Shown: positions 44,555 through 52,285 of the stretch, one piece after another | Layout: each line of letters starts with the position of its first letter | Numbering within the stretch: position 1 is the stretch's first letter | NCBI GenBank assembly: GCA_036015235.1 | Contig: CP107926.1 | Span: forward strand, 62,001 to 126,000 | Length of the DNA stretch: 64,000 bases | Source: Streptomyces sp. NBC_00433 | GTDB lineage: Bacteria > Actinomycetota > Actinomycetes > Streptomycetales > Streptomycetaceae | Reading direction: 5' to 3' | Translations under genes and position numbers: made by a program | The notes under the pieces: model-generated | Seen by the model: the letters and a program-made list of their open reading frames with translations, nothing else | Databases searched by the model: none | Told to the model about the DNA's origin: nothing

Positions 44555-44889
44555 ATGACCTCCAGCGCAGCCTTGTTCCGGGCCGGTTCCTTCTCCAGCC
44601 GTTCCACCTGGCGGCGCAGCCTCTCGTTCTCCGCCCCGGCAGCCGACCTCTTCGGCCTCACCGGGCTGGTGCGCTTGTCGACCAGCTTCTCCAGGGCCCC
44701 GGCGTCCCGCGCGGCCCGCCATTCCTTGACGCGCGAGTGGTACAGGCGTTCTCGGCGCAGGACCGCACCCTTCTCGTTGTCGGGTGCGGCGTCGCACTCG
44801 GCCACGATCCGCAGCTTGTACTCGGGGCTGAGGGTGCGGCGCTTCGGCCGCGCGGCCGGGTCGGGTCCGGCAGGCGTGGTGCTGGTCAT
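44506..44889 (-). CDS. IS3-family transposase OrfA
   Basis: A 127-residue protein from ATG 44889. It has the IS3 OrfA HTH (RRTLSPEYKLRIVAECDAA, RRERLYHSRVKEWRAARDAG) and a leucine-zipper-like helix (ENERLRRQVERLEKEPARNK). OrfB is in the -1 frame. The heptamer GGGAAAA at 44554-44548, read G-GGA-AAA in OrfA, is a canonical X-XXY-YYZ slippery site, so OrfAB would be made by programmed -1 frameshifting as usual for IS3. The likely right end of the element, TGAGACGTCCCGCTTCGTC read on the minus strand, lies at about 44947-44929. Confidence 0.85.
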   Translation of the reverse strand: MTSTTPAGPDPAARPKRRTLSPEYKLRIVAECDAAPDNEKGAVLRRERLYHSRVKEWRAARDAGALEKLVDKRTSPVRPKRSAAGAENERLRRQVERLEKEPARNKAALEVMGKASALLETISESAD

Positions 44890-44980
44890 GAGGGGGTGGC
44901 TCTCCTGTCGTGCCCTCTCAAGCTAACCCGACGAAGCGGGACGTCTCACCCAAGGCTGACAGAGAGGGTTCCCCGAGGTC

Positions 44981-45070
44981 TTCCACCCCACAGCTGTGGG
45001 GATGACTCGATCAAAGCGGTGGCCGTTGCCGAGTAGGCTCGCTCCGCCCCACACGCGTGGGGCCGACTCG
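44981..45070 (+). CRISPR. Two-repeat I-E-like mini CRISPR (one spacer)
   Basis: Two 29-nt units at 44981-45009 and 45042-45070 match at 22 of 29 positions. Both have a CCCCACA...TGTGGGG or CCCCACA...GTGGGG stem and end in GACTCG. They enclose a 32-nt unique segment, giving exactly the 61-bp period of type I-E arrays. No third unit is seen 61 bp to either side, and no cas gene is near. It lies just outside the right end of the IS3 copy, so it may be the remnant of an array cut by that element. With only two imperfect units, chance palindromes are possible. Confidence 0.5.
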
Positions 45071-45288
45071 TCGCCCTCAACATCGGCCAGCGGCGCTGCG
45101 TACTCAACACCTCCTCGCGCTAGAATAAACCTGCAGGTCAGCCCGCCTTTCCCCAGTGGATTCCTCATGACAATGTCCCGGGATTCCTCGCCCGGCGTCA
45201 GAAGAAGTCGTCACATCAGCGTCAGCTCTGCGGTTCAACCACTGCGTCGAAACCGCAGGTCAGATCGCCGCTCCGCATAACGCGGGCT

Positions 45289-45930
45289 GTGACATCCCAC
45301 CGAGGAAACATCGCGACAGTCGGGCGAGGACACGCAGTGTGGGCCAAGAATCTGAGGACGGCAGGCAGGAAGGCGGCGGAGATCGAGGCGCGGCGCGAAG
45401 CCGGCCTGCCGGTCGGCTCCACCGCCGGGGCGCTGACCGAAGAGCGCCGCGACGCGCTCGAGAACATCGACCCGTCATGGCGTCCGGCCTGGCCGGTCGC
45501 TTGGCAGCGCTGCTACAAGCTGTGCCGCAACCTCAGCGAGGCCGGCACCGAACTGCCCACCGCCCCTGGGCAGATGACGCTGCAGGGCGAGGATTTGGGG
45601 GCGTGGGTCCAGGCGCAGCGGTTGGGCTGGGATGCCCTGCTGCCTGCTCAGGCGTGGATGCTGGAGCACATGCTCCACCTGTCCCCGGCGGAGCCTGAGG
45701 AGAGGTCGCAGGCGCCCCGTACGCAGGCCGACAAATGGGCGGCGAACATCCTGGCCGCCCGACAGTTCCACACCCGCGAAGGCAGCCTCCAGGTGCCCAG
45801 GAAGCATGTCGAGGTCGTGGACGGAGTCGAACACAAGCTCGGCATGTTCGTGGACAACGCCCGCAGACGGGCCGACAAACTGACGGCGGAGCGGCACCAG
45901 GAGCTGGCCGAGTTGGGGATGCGCTGGTAG
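45289..45930 (+). pseudogene. Third helicase-associated (HA) fragment
   Basis: Encodes AVWAKNLRTAGRKAAEIEAR, GALTEERRDALENIDPSWRP, WQRCYKLCRNLSEAGTELPT, then a full HA unit WAANILAARQFHTREGSLQV and RRRADKLTAERHQELAELGM-RW-stop. A GTG at 45289 could start a 213-residue protein, but the first HA unit is only partial and the helicase core is absent, so it is probably a fragment. Its last 235 bp are nearly identical to 33075-33308, indicating recent duplication or gene conversion. Confidence 0.72.
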
Positions 45931-46171
45931 CCGGAGGCACGGGCAACCGTCCTCGGGGCAGCAGTTGACAGGCACGGCCGAACAGGGCTGCCAATCAATT
46001 TCGCGGACGCTCCAATCGTTCTAGCGGAACCCGCAAGGAGGGGACCGCGACCGTGAGGCTGACGGCGAAGTCGGGCTCGGGGCCACTGCCTCCCGGGGGA
46101 GGCGGACACGGGGGACCGTGTGAGCCCCGTGTCCGGCCCGTCCGTGAGCATCTGACGACGGAAGGAACACC

Positions 46172-46762
46172 GTGTACAAGAAGACAAGGGCAAGCCTGGC
46201 GGGCATCATCCTCCTCACGATGATGGCGCTCGCCACGATCGCCGGGAGCGGCACGGCGAGCGCCGCGGCCAGCGGCCGTGCGGGGTTCGTGGCCGAGGCC
46301 CGCGAGGCCGGGCTGAGCACCAAGCAGGCCACCGGCCTGCAGAGCAAGGTGGACACCTACCTGACCAAGCTGGCCGGGAAGGGCACCCAGGTCTCCCCCA
46401 ACCAGATCGACCTGAAAGGAGCGGTCCTCAACGTCGCGGTACCCGGGGAGGGCCGGCCGCGTCAACTGGGCGCCGTGAGGCCCGCCGTGGACAACGCCGC
46501 CCAGTGCTCGCCCACCGCGGACTACTACTGGTTCTGCGCTTACCAGAACGCGTACCGGGGCGGCGACAACATCGGCATGTATTCATGCGGCGCATATCCC
46601 ATCCCCTGGTTCACCACGGGTTCGTGGGAGAACAACCAGACCCGTGGCACCGTTCCCACGGCCTACTTCACGGACGGGTCGACCTGGCGGATGCCCGGCG
46701 CCTACTACTACGCGTCCGCCGGCGTGAACTGGTCACCCGTGACGCAGATCGTCAACTGCTGA
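46172..46762 (+). CDS. Secreted peptidase-inhibitor I36-like protein
   Basis: A 196-residue protein from GTG 46172 with GGAAGGAACACC before it. The signal peptide is AGIILLTMMALATIAG followed by TASAA. A propeptide-like helical segment (FVAEAREAGLSTKQATGLQS) precedes a Cys-rich domain with WFCAYQNAYRGGDNIGMYSC and GSWENNQTRGT. This matches the secreted I36/SMPI-type beta-gamma-crystallin-like family of streptomycetes. I36 members inhibit metalloproteases; that activity is assumed from the family, not shown. It ends at a terminator and is followed by STAND paralogue 2. Confidence 0.75.
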   Translation: MYKKTRASLAGIILLTMMALATIAGSGTASAAASGRAGFVAEAREAGLSTKQATGLQSKVDTYLTKLAGKGTQVSPNQIDLKGAVLNVAVPGEGRPRQLGAVRPAVDNAAQCSPTADYYWFCAYQNAYRGGDNIGMYSCGAYPIPWFTTGSWENNQTRGTVPTAYFTDGSTWRMPGAYYYASAGVNWSPVTQIVNC

Positions 46763-46777
46763 CCCTCCTTTTCCACC

Positions 46778-46806
46778 GGCCTTCGCGCGGAACCCGCGCG
46801 AAGGCC
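46778..46806 (+). terminator. Hairpin terminator after the I36-like gene
   Basis: A 13-bp stem GGCCTTCGCGCGG / CCGCGCGAAGGCC with a three-nt loop, 16 bp after the stop codon. It separates the secreted protein from the STAND gene, so the latter needs its own promoter in the remaining gap (46807-47072), where I see nothing else. Confidence 0.88.
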
Positions 46807-47072
46807 GTCACCCGCGGACGGTTCGGACGGCCGAGTCCGTCACGTCGATCCGTTCGCCGGCGCACACTCACGGCGCCGGGCTCCGGCGCACGAGAGCGGG
46901 CACCGTGACCGCCCAGCCGCGCCTGCCCCCGGGAGAGGGTCGGACGCATGCTGGCGCGGGACAGCGCGTTCCTGCACGGTTGGTCTCCAAAGCCTCTGCG
47001 CAGTCGCACGCTGGGGGCCGGCTCGAGGGTCGATGAGACGCCGTCCAGCACGGAAGGAAGGGGGAATGAGCC

Positions 47073-50000
47073 ATGGGACGCCGGGAGAGCCAACTGGATC
47101 CCGAGGCCGGGCCGGTCCAGCGTTTCGCCCACGACCTGCGCCTGCTACGCCAGGAGGCCGGCGGGGTCGCCTACCGTGCCATGGCCGAGAGCGCCGGGTA
47201 CGCGGCCGCCACACTGTCCGAGGCTGCCGCCGGTGGGCGGCTGCCTTCCCTGCCCGTGACCCTGGCTTACGTGGGTGCCTGTGGCGGGGATGCCGCCGAG
47301 TGGGAGAGGCGCTGGTGGCAGGCCTCTCGCGCGGAGGCGGCGCTGCCGGCGGCTGACGACGGAACGCTGGCTCCCTACCGGGGCCTGGCGCGTTTTGAGC
47401 CCGGTGACCAGGGCCGTTTTTTCGGCCGGGACCAGCTGATCACCGATCTGGTGCGGCTGACAGGACAGCACCGGTTCGCGGGTCTGGTCGGTACCTCCGG
47501 CAGTGGGAAATCCTCGCTGCTGCGGGCCGGGTTGGTTCCGGCCCTGCAAGGCGCCCCGCCCGAGGGCCGTCCGGCGGTGATCCGGATCCTCACCCCAGGG
47601 GAGCATCCGGCAAGCGTCCATGCAGGCGCTCTGGTTCCCGTGGGCGCAGAGTCGAAGTCGGACACCTGGGTGATGGTGGACCAGTTCGAGGAGGTCTTCA
47701 CACTCTGCCAGGACACCGGCCAGCGCAACCGGTTCATCGACCTGCTGCTGACCGCCCTCGCGCCGGGCAGCCGCCTGCGCGTGGTGATCGCTGTGCGGGC
47801 TGACTTCTACGGCCGCTGCTCCGAACACCGCGGGCTGGCGGACGCCCTGCGCGCCGCAAACCTGCTCGTCGGCCCGATGAGCCCACAGGAACTGCGGGAG
47901 GCGATCGTCAAACCCGCTGCCGCCGGGGGCCTGATCCTGGAACGCGCCCTGACCGCCCGGGTCATCACCGATGTCGTCGACCAGCCCGGCGGCCTGCCCC
48001 TGATGTCCCACGCGCTGCTGGAGACCTGGCGCCGCCGCCACGCCCGGACCCTGACCCTGGAAGGCTACGAGGCCGCCGGCGGCGTCCACGGCTCCATCGC
48101 CCGTACCGCGGAAGAGGTGTACACCCAGCTCTCCCCCGAGCAGGCCGTTCTCGCCCGCCGCCTGCTCCTGCGGCTGATCACACCAGGTTCGGGGGCTCAG
48201 GACACCCGCCGCCCCGCCGCCCGTGCCGAACTCACCGCCTGCAGCCCCGCCGACACCACACTGGTCCTCGACCACCTGGCCCGCGCGCGCCTGGTCACCC
48301 TCGACCACGACAGCGTCGACCTCGCCCACGAAGCCCTGATCACCTCATGGCCCCGACTGCACGCCTGGATCGACCAGAACCGCGAACTCCTCAGCCAGCA
48401 ACGACAACTCACCGAAGCCGCAGCATCCTGGGACCAACTCGACCGTGACCCCGGCGCCCTCTACCGCGGCAGCCGCCTGACCAGAGCAGAAGAGGCCTTC
48501 GCCGCCGAAGACCGCGAACACCTCACCCCGGTGGAACGGTCCTTCCTCACCACCAGCCTCGACACCCGCCACCGTGAGCAGCGCACAGCGGTCCACGCCA
48601 CCCGGCGACTGCGTACGCTGGCAGCCGTTCTCACACTCCTGCTCATCGTCGCTGTCACGACCGCCGCCCTGGCACTGGACGAACGCCGAAGCGCCCTCAC
48701 CGCCGAACAGCAAGCCCAGTCCAACGCCGACCTGGCACTGGACGAACGCCGAAGCGCCCTCACCGCCGAACAGCAAGCCCAGTCCCGGCAGGTCGCCGCC
48801 CAGTCCACGGCCTTACTGAACACCGACTCCGACCTGGCTTCCCTCCTGGCCGTGGCGGCGTACCGCATCAGCCCCACCCGTGAGGCCCTCACCAGCCTCT
48901 ACGCCGCCGGCGCCGTCCCCCTCCAGCGCCGGCTCACCGGCCACACCGGCGGTGCGCAGTCCGTTTCCTTCAGTCCGGACGGCACTGCCGTCGCCACCGC
49001 GTACAAAAACACCGTGCGCGTGTGGGACGCAGCCACCGGCCGCACCAAAACCACACTGACCGGTTTGGGCGACAACCGGATCTCGGTAGGCTTCCGTGCG
49101 GACAACCGCGCCCTGGCAGCCACCGGGAACCGTACGGTGAAGGTGTGGGACGTGGCCACCCGTCGGGTCCTGCACACTCTTCACCTCGACACCGACGTGA
49201 TGTCGATGGCGTTCAGCCCGGACGGCACCACCCTGGCCACCATCGGCGGCGACGGCACATTACTGCTGTGGGACGTGGACACCGGCCACACACGGCGTTC
49301 CCCGCATGCCACCGGTACAACGTCCGTGGCCTTCAGCCCCGACGGCCGCACTCTCGCCACCGGCAACGACTACTACGGCGACAACACAGCACAACTGTGG
49401 GACACGAGCACCGGCCACCGCCGAGCAGTCCTCCACAGCCCGGCCTCCGTGACGTCCGTGGCCTTCAGCCCCAACGGCCGCACTCTCGCCACCGGCAACG
49501 ACGACGGCACAGCCCGGGTGTGGGACATCGCCACCCGCCGCAACCGCGCGACCCTGACCGGCTACACCAACGGTGTGCAGTCAGTGGCCTTCAGCCCCGA
49601 CGGCACCATCCTGGCCACCGGCAGCGGACACGGCACCGTGCAGCTCTGGCCCCTGGTCGGCGACCACGCCCAAGACGCCGTCAGCGGACTCCCCGCGCAC
49701 CCCGGGTATCCCATCGACGGCCGCGTCCAGGCCACGCTCACCGGACAATCCGGCCCTGTCACGTCGCTCGCCTTCAGCCCGGACAGCCGTACCCTGGCGA
49801 CCGGCGGCGCCGACGACACCGTACGGGTGTGGAACACCACCCGCGCCCGGGCCGCTCTCCCGGTTCACCTGAGCATGGCGGCGTGGGTGGCGTTCGCCCC
49901 GGACGGCCGCACTCTCGCCACCGGCGACCGCGATGGGGTGAAGCTGTGGAACGCAGCCGCCCGCCGCATCCGGGCCACTCTCACGACAGACACCATCAAG

Positions 50001-50870
50001 GCATCGTCGGTGGCCATCAGCCCAGACGGCACCACCCTCGCCGTCGCGGACCAGACGAGCAGCGTGGAACTGTGGGACCTGACCACCGCCCACCACGCCA
50101 GGACCACCCTCAACGGAGGCTCCGACCCCACAACATCAGTGGCCTTCAGCCCCGACGGCAGCACCCTCGCCGTCGGCAGGCACGACGGCACGGTCCAGCT
50201 GTGGAACCTGGCCACCCGCCGTGCCGGGACCACTGTCGACGGCCACGTGGGCATCGTCGAATCGGTGGCATTCAGTCCGGACGCCACCACCCTCGCCATC
50301 ACCGGTCAGGGCAGAAGTATGGATATGGCCACCAACTGGCCTCTCGCCGAGACGCGGCTGTGGAATCTGGGCGGCCACCGCACCACGGCCCTCCTCAAGT
50401 ACCCAAGCCTTATCACGATATCGGCGGCATTCAGCCCCGACGGCCACACCGTGGCCACCCAGAGCAGCAACGACGACACCGTACGGCTGTGGGACGTGGC
50501 CACCGGCCGCACCCGGGCCACCCTCAAGGGCCACACCAGTGGCGTCACGTCGGTGGCATACAGCCCCGACGGCCACACCCTCGCCACCAGCAGCTGGGAC
50601 GGCACAGTACGACTGTGGGATACGGCCACCGGCTACACCCGGGCCACTCTCACCACACTAAGCGGCGTCACGTCGGTGGCATACAGCCCCAATGGCCGCA
50701 CACTCGCCACCAGCAGCTGGGACGGCACAGTACGGCTGTGGGACGCCACCCTGCCCGACCCGGCCGGAACAGCCACCCAGATCTGCCGGGCCATCAACCG
50801 CGACCTCACCGCACAAGAACGATCCATGTACCTACCCGGACCGACACCCAACCGCATATGCCCACCCTGA
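47073..50870 (+). CDS. XRE HTH - nSTAND1 NTPase - TM - WD40 protein (paralogue 2)
   Basis: A 1265-residue protein from ATG 47073 with GGAAGGAAGGGGG before it. Same plan as the 37197 gene. HTH: VQRFAHDLRLLRQEAGGVAY, AMAESAGYAAATLSEAAAGG. NTPase: YRGLARFEPGDQGRFFGRDQ, Walker A VGTSGSGKSSLLRAG (about 139), Walker B MVDQFEEVF (about 202), VVIAVRADFYGRC, LMSHALLETWRRR. TM at about 511-536 (LAAVLTLLLIVAVTTAALAL). Then 14 clear WD40 units such as TSVAFSPNGRTLATGNDDGT-ARVWD, consistent with two seven-bladed propellers, and the tail ICRAINRDLTAQERSMYLP. Its WD units are far more regular than those of paralogue 1. Role: probably a membrane-linked sensor/switch; the signal is unknown. Confidence 0.9.
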   Translation: MGRRESQLDPEAGPVQRFAHDLRLLRQEAGGVAYRAMAESAGYAAATLSEAAAGGRLPSLPVTLAYVGACGGDAAEWERRWWQASRAEAALPAADDGTLAPYRGLARFEPGDQGRFFGRDQLITDLVRLTGQHRFAGLVGTSGSGKSSLLRAGLVPALQGAPPEGRPAVIRILTPGEHPASVHAGALVPVGAESKSDTWVMVDQFEEVFTLCQDTGQRNRFIDLLLTALAPGSRLRVVIAVRADFYGRCSEHRGLADALRAANLLVGPMSPQELREAIVKPAAAGGLILERALTARVITDVVDQPGGLPLMSHALLETWRRRHARTLTLEGYEAAGGVHGSIARTAEEVYTQLSPEQAVLARRLLLRLITPGSGAQDTRRPAARAELTACSPADTTLVLDHLARARLVTLDHDSVDLAHEALITSWPRLHAWIDQNRELLSQQRQLTEAAASWDQLDRDPGALYRGSRLTRAEEAFAAEDREHLTPVERSFLTTSLDTRHREQRTAVHATRRLRTLAAVLTLLLIVAVTTAALALDERRSALTAEQQAQSNADLALDERRSALTAEQQAQSRQVAAQSTALLNTDSDLASLLAVAAYRISPTREALTSLYAAGAVPLQRRLTGHTGGAQSVSFSPDGTAVATAYKNTVRVWDAATGRTKTTLTGLGDNRISVGFRADNRALAATGNRTVKVWDVATRRVLHTLHLDTDVMSMAFSPDGTTLATIGGDGTLLLWDVDTGHTRRSPHATGTTSVAFSPDGRTLATGNDYYGDNTAQLWDTSTGHRRAVLHSPASVTSVAFSPNGRTLATGNDDGTARVWDIATRRNRATLTGYTNGVQSVAFSPDGTILATGSGHGTVQLWPLVGDHAQDAVSGLPAHPGYPIDGRVQATLTGQSGPVTSLAFSPDSRTLATGGADDTVRVWNTTRARAALPVHLSMAAWVAFAPDGRTLATGDRDGVKLWNAAARRIRATLTTDTIKASSVAISPDGTTLAVADQTSSVELWDLTTAHHARTTLNGGSDPTTSVAFSPDGSTLAVGRHDGTVQLWNLATRRAGTTVDGHVGIVESVAFSPDATTLAITGQGRSMDMATNWPLAETRLWNLGGHRTTALLKYPSLITISAAFSPDGHTVATQSSNDDTVRLWDVATGRTRATLKGHTSGVTSVAYSPDGHTLATSSWDGTVRLWDTATGYTRATLTTLSGVTSVAYSPNGRTLATSSWDGTVRLWDATLPDPAGTATQICRAINRDLTAQERSMYLPGPTPNRICPP
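48669..48785 (+). repeat. 63-bp perfect tandem duplication inside STAND paralogue 2
   Basis: The segment starting CTGGCACTGGACGAACGCCG at 48669 is repeated from 48732 without a mismatch through about 48785. It duplicates 21 residues (LALDERRSALTAEQQAQSNAD) just after the TM segment, in the predicted helix that leads to the propeller. The paralogue has no such duplication. Perfect identity shows it is recent. Confidence 0.93.
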
Positions 50871-50944
50871 ACCACAACCCCACGCAGAACGAAACGCTTC
50901 TCCATCCACGAGGACGGCCAACGCAACAGTCGCCTTCGCCGAGG

Positions 50945-51290
50945 GGCTGTCAGCGCGGGAGGGGTGGGCGGCCGAACGCGGCAGCCTCCTGGCACCCACG
51001 ACAGCGGTCTGGAACGGGCACCCGGTGGGGGTCTGGCTGAAGAATTTGAGGACTGCCGGTCGACGGGCGAGGCGCGCTGCCAGGCGACCGGCCTGCCCGT
51101 CGGCTCCACCCTCGGCGCGCTGACCGAAGCACGCCGCGACGCACCCGAGGCCATCGACCCGAGCTGGTGCCCAGCCTGGCCGGTCGCCTGGCAGCGCGCC
51201 TACAGGCTGCGCCCGGCCTCAACGAGGCCGGCGGAGCGGGGCCACCAGAGACCCGCCCGACGCGCCGGTGAGGCCGTCCTGGAAGCCGGG
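50945..51290 (+). pseudogene. Fourth helicase-associated (HA) fragment, frameshifted
   Basis: Reads GLSAREGWAAERGSLLAPTT, VGVWLKNLRTAGRRARRAA in one frame, then VGSTLGALTEARRDAPEAID and SWCPAWPVAWQRAYRL in another, paralleling the 45289 fragment (VWAKNLRTAGRKAAEIE ... SWRPAWPVAWQRCYKL). It follows STAND paralogue 2 after about 75 bp and is broken by a frameshift and lost beyond 51250. Confidence 0.7.
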
Positions 51291-51307
51291 ACACCCCTCG
51301 GGCGATC

Positions 51308-52012
51308 TCACGCCGCGGCATAGACGGTGAGCCACTCCGCACCACGGGGCCGGTATCCGTAACGCTCGAGGAGCCCCGACACGATCGCGGGGACGTGGCC
51401 GGCCCCGTAGACGACGGCCACCCGGATCGGCTCGCCGGCGCGCTGCTCGTGGATCTCGGCGAGCGCGTCGAGCACTCGTCGGTCACGCCGATAGGCCAAC
51501 GCGTGGTGGACGGCATCGTCGTCGGCCGCCGGCTCCGCCTCCTCGCTCGTCGCCAGGTACTCGACAGCCATGGCTTTGTGGAGAAGGGCACGCGGACCCC
51601 ACAGCGCGATCACCAAGCCCCCCACGGGAGCCAGAACCATGAGAAAGAGGAGGGTCCACCACGGCAGTGCCCTGAGGTCTGCCGCCGCGTCCGCCGCGGT
51701 CGTCTCCAGCCTGATGACCGGAACACCCTCGGGAAGCAGCAACTCGTCCCGCTGCTCCTGCAGTCCGTTGCGCCGCCGCCACGCGGCCAGCCGGTATGCG
51801 AGCGTGAGGGTACTCACCACGGCGGACTTCCCCCGGATTCCCTCCACGACTATGAGATCGCATTCCCGGAGCCTCCTGCGGACCTGCGCGAAGAACGTCG
51901 GCGGCGCCGCATGCACCATAGGGAAGATCACGAACTCAAGCGGCGTCCCCCTACGCCGCATCGTGATGACAGCCGATCGAATGTCGTACTCCGACACGTC
52001 GATGATCTGCAT
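51308..52012 (-). CDS. TraB/PrgY-like membrane protein
   Basis: A 234-residue protein from ATG 52012 (MQIIDVSEYDIRSAV); the frame upstream has no features. The N-terminal region has FVIFPMVHAAPPTFFAQVRR and CDLIVVEGIRGKS, corresponding to the GEVH/E parts of TraB/PrgY/GumN-like proteins. A TM segment LLFLMVLAPVGGLVIALWG lies in the middle. The C-terminal RVAVVYGAGHVPAIVSGLLE is the GxGH motif of that superfamily. Members include a pheromone inhibitor in enterococci and the metalloprotease-like TIKI group; the function here is open. Confidence 0.7.
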   Translation of the reverse strand: MQIIDVSEYDIRSAVITMRRRGTPLEFVIFPMVHAAPPTFFAQVRRRLRECDLIVVEGIRGKSAVVSTLTLAYRLAAWRRRNGLQEQRDELLLPEGVPVIRLETTAADAAADLRALPWWTLLFLMVLAPVGGLVIALWGPRALLHKAMAVEYLATSEEAEPAADDDAVHHALAYRRDRRVLDALAEIHEQRAGEPIRVAVVYGAGHVPAIVSGLLERYGYRPRGAEWLTVYAAA

Positions 52013-52285
52013 GAGAGCCCCCCGCCGATTCGGCCCGGCCATCTCTCCCTTTCGTCCAGGGACACGGGCCCGACAGGGACCGCGGTTCCCTCCCGTGCGC
52101 AACACCTGCTGAGCGCACCGGACGCCCACGGTCGAACCGGAAATGCCGACGCCGATCCGTCATGACCCTCTGCCGGGAGACGGCGACGAAGCCCCCTCAC
52201 GCTTGCGGACGCAGGCCTGCCTGCACGGGCGTCGCGCATGCTCGAGCGACGCTGGACTCCCTGGTCAGCTTCATGTCCCCGCACT
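52013..52285. other. Gap between the TraB-like gene and the replication-relaxation remnant
   Basis: About 270 bp with no gene. It holds the upstream region of the TraB-like gene and DNA beyond the false C-terminus of the replication-relaxation frame. Nothing else seen. Confidence 0.35.

Noticed and set aside
44506..44797. Frameshift between IS3 OrfA and OrfB as damage
   Set aside because: A canonical GGGAAAA slippery heptamer and -1 phase show it is the normal IS3 arrangement.
48940..50790. Regularly spaced similar DNA segments that look like a repeat array
   Set aside because: They encode WD40 units of the STAND protein; similarity follows the protein repeats.
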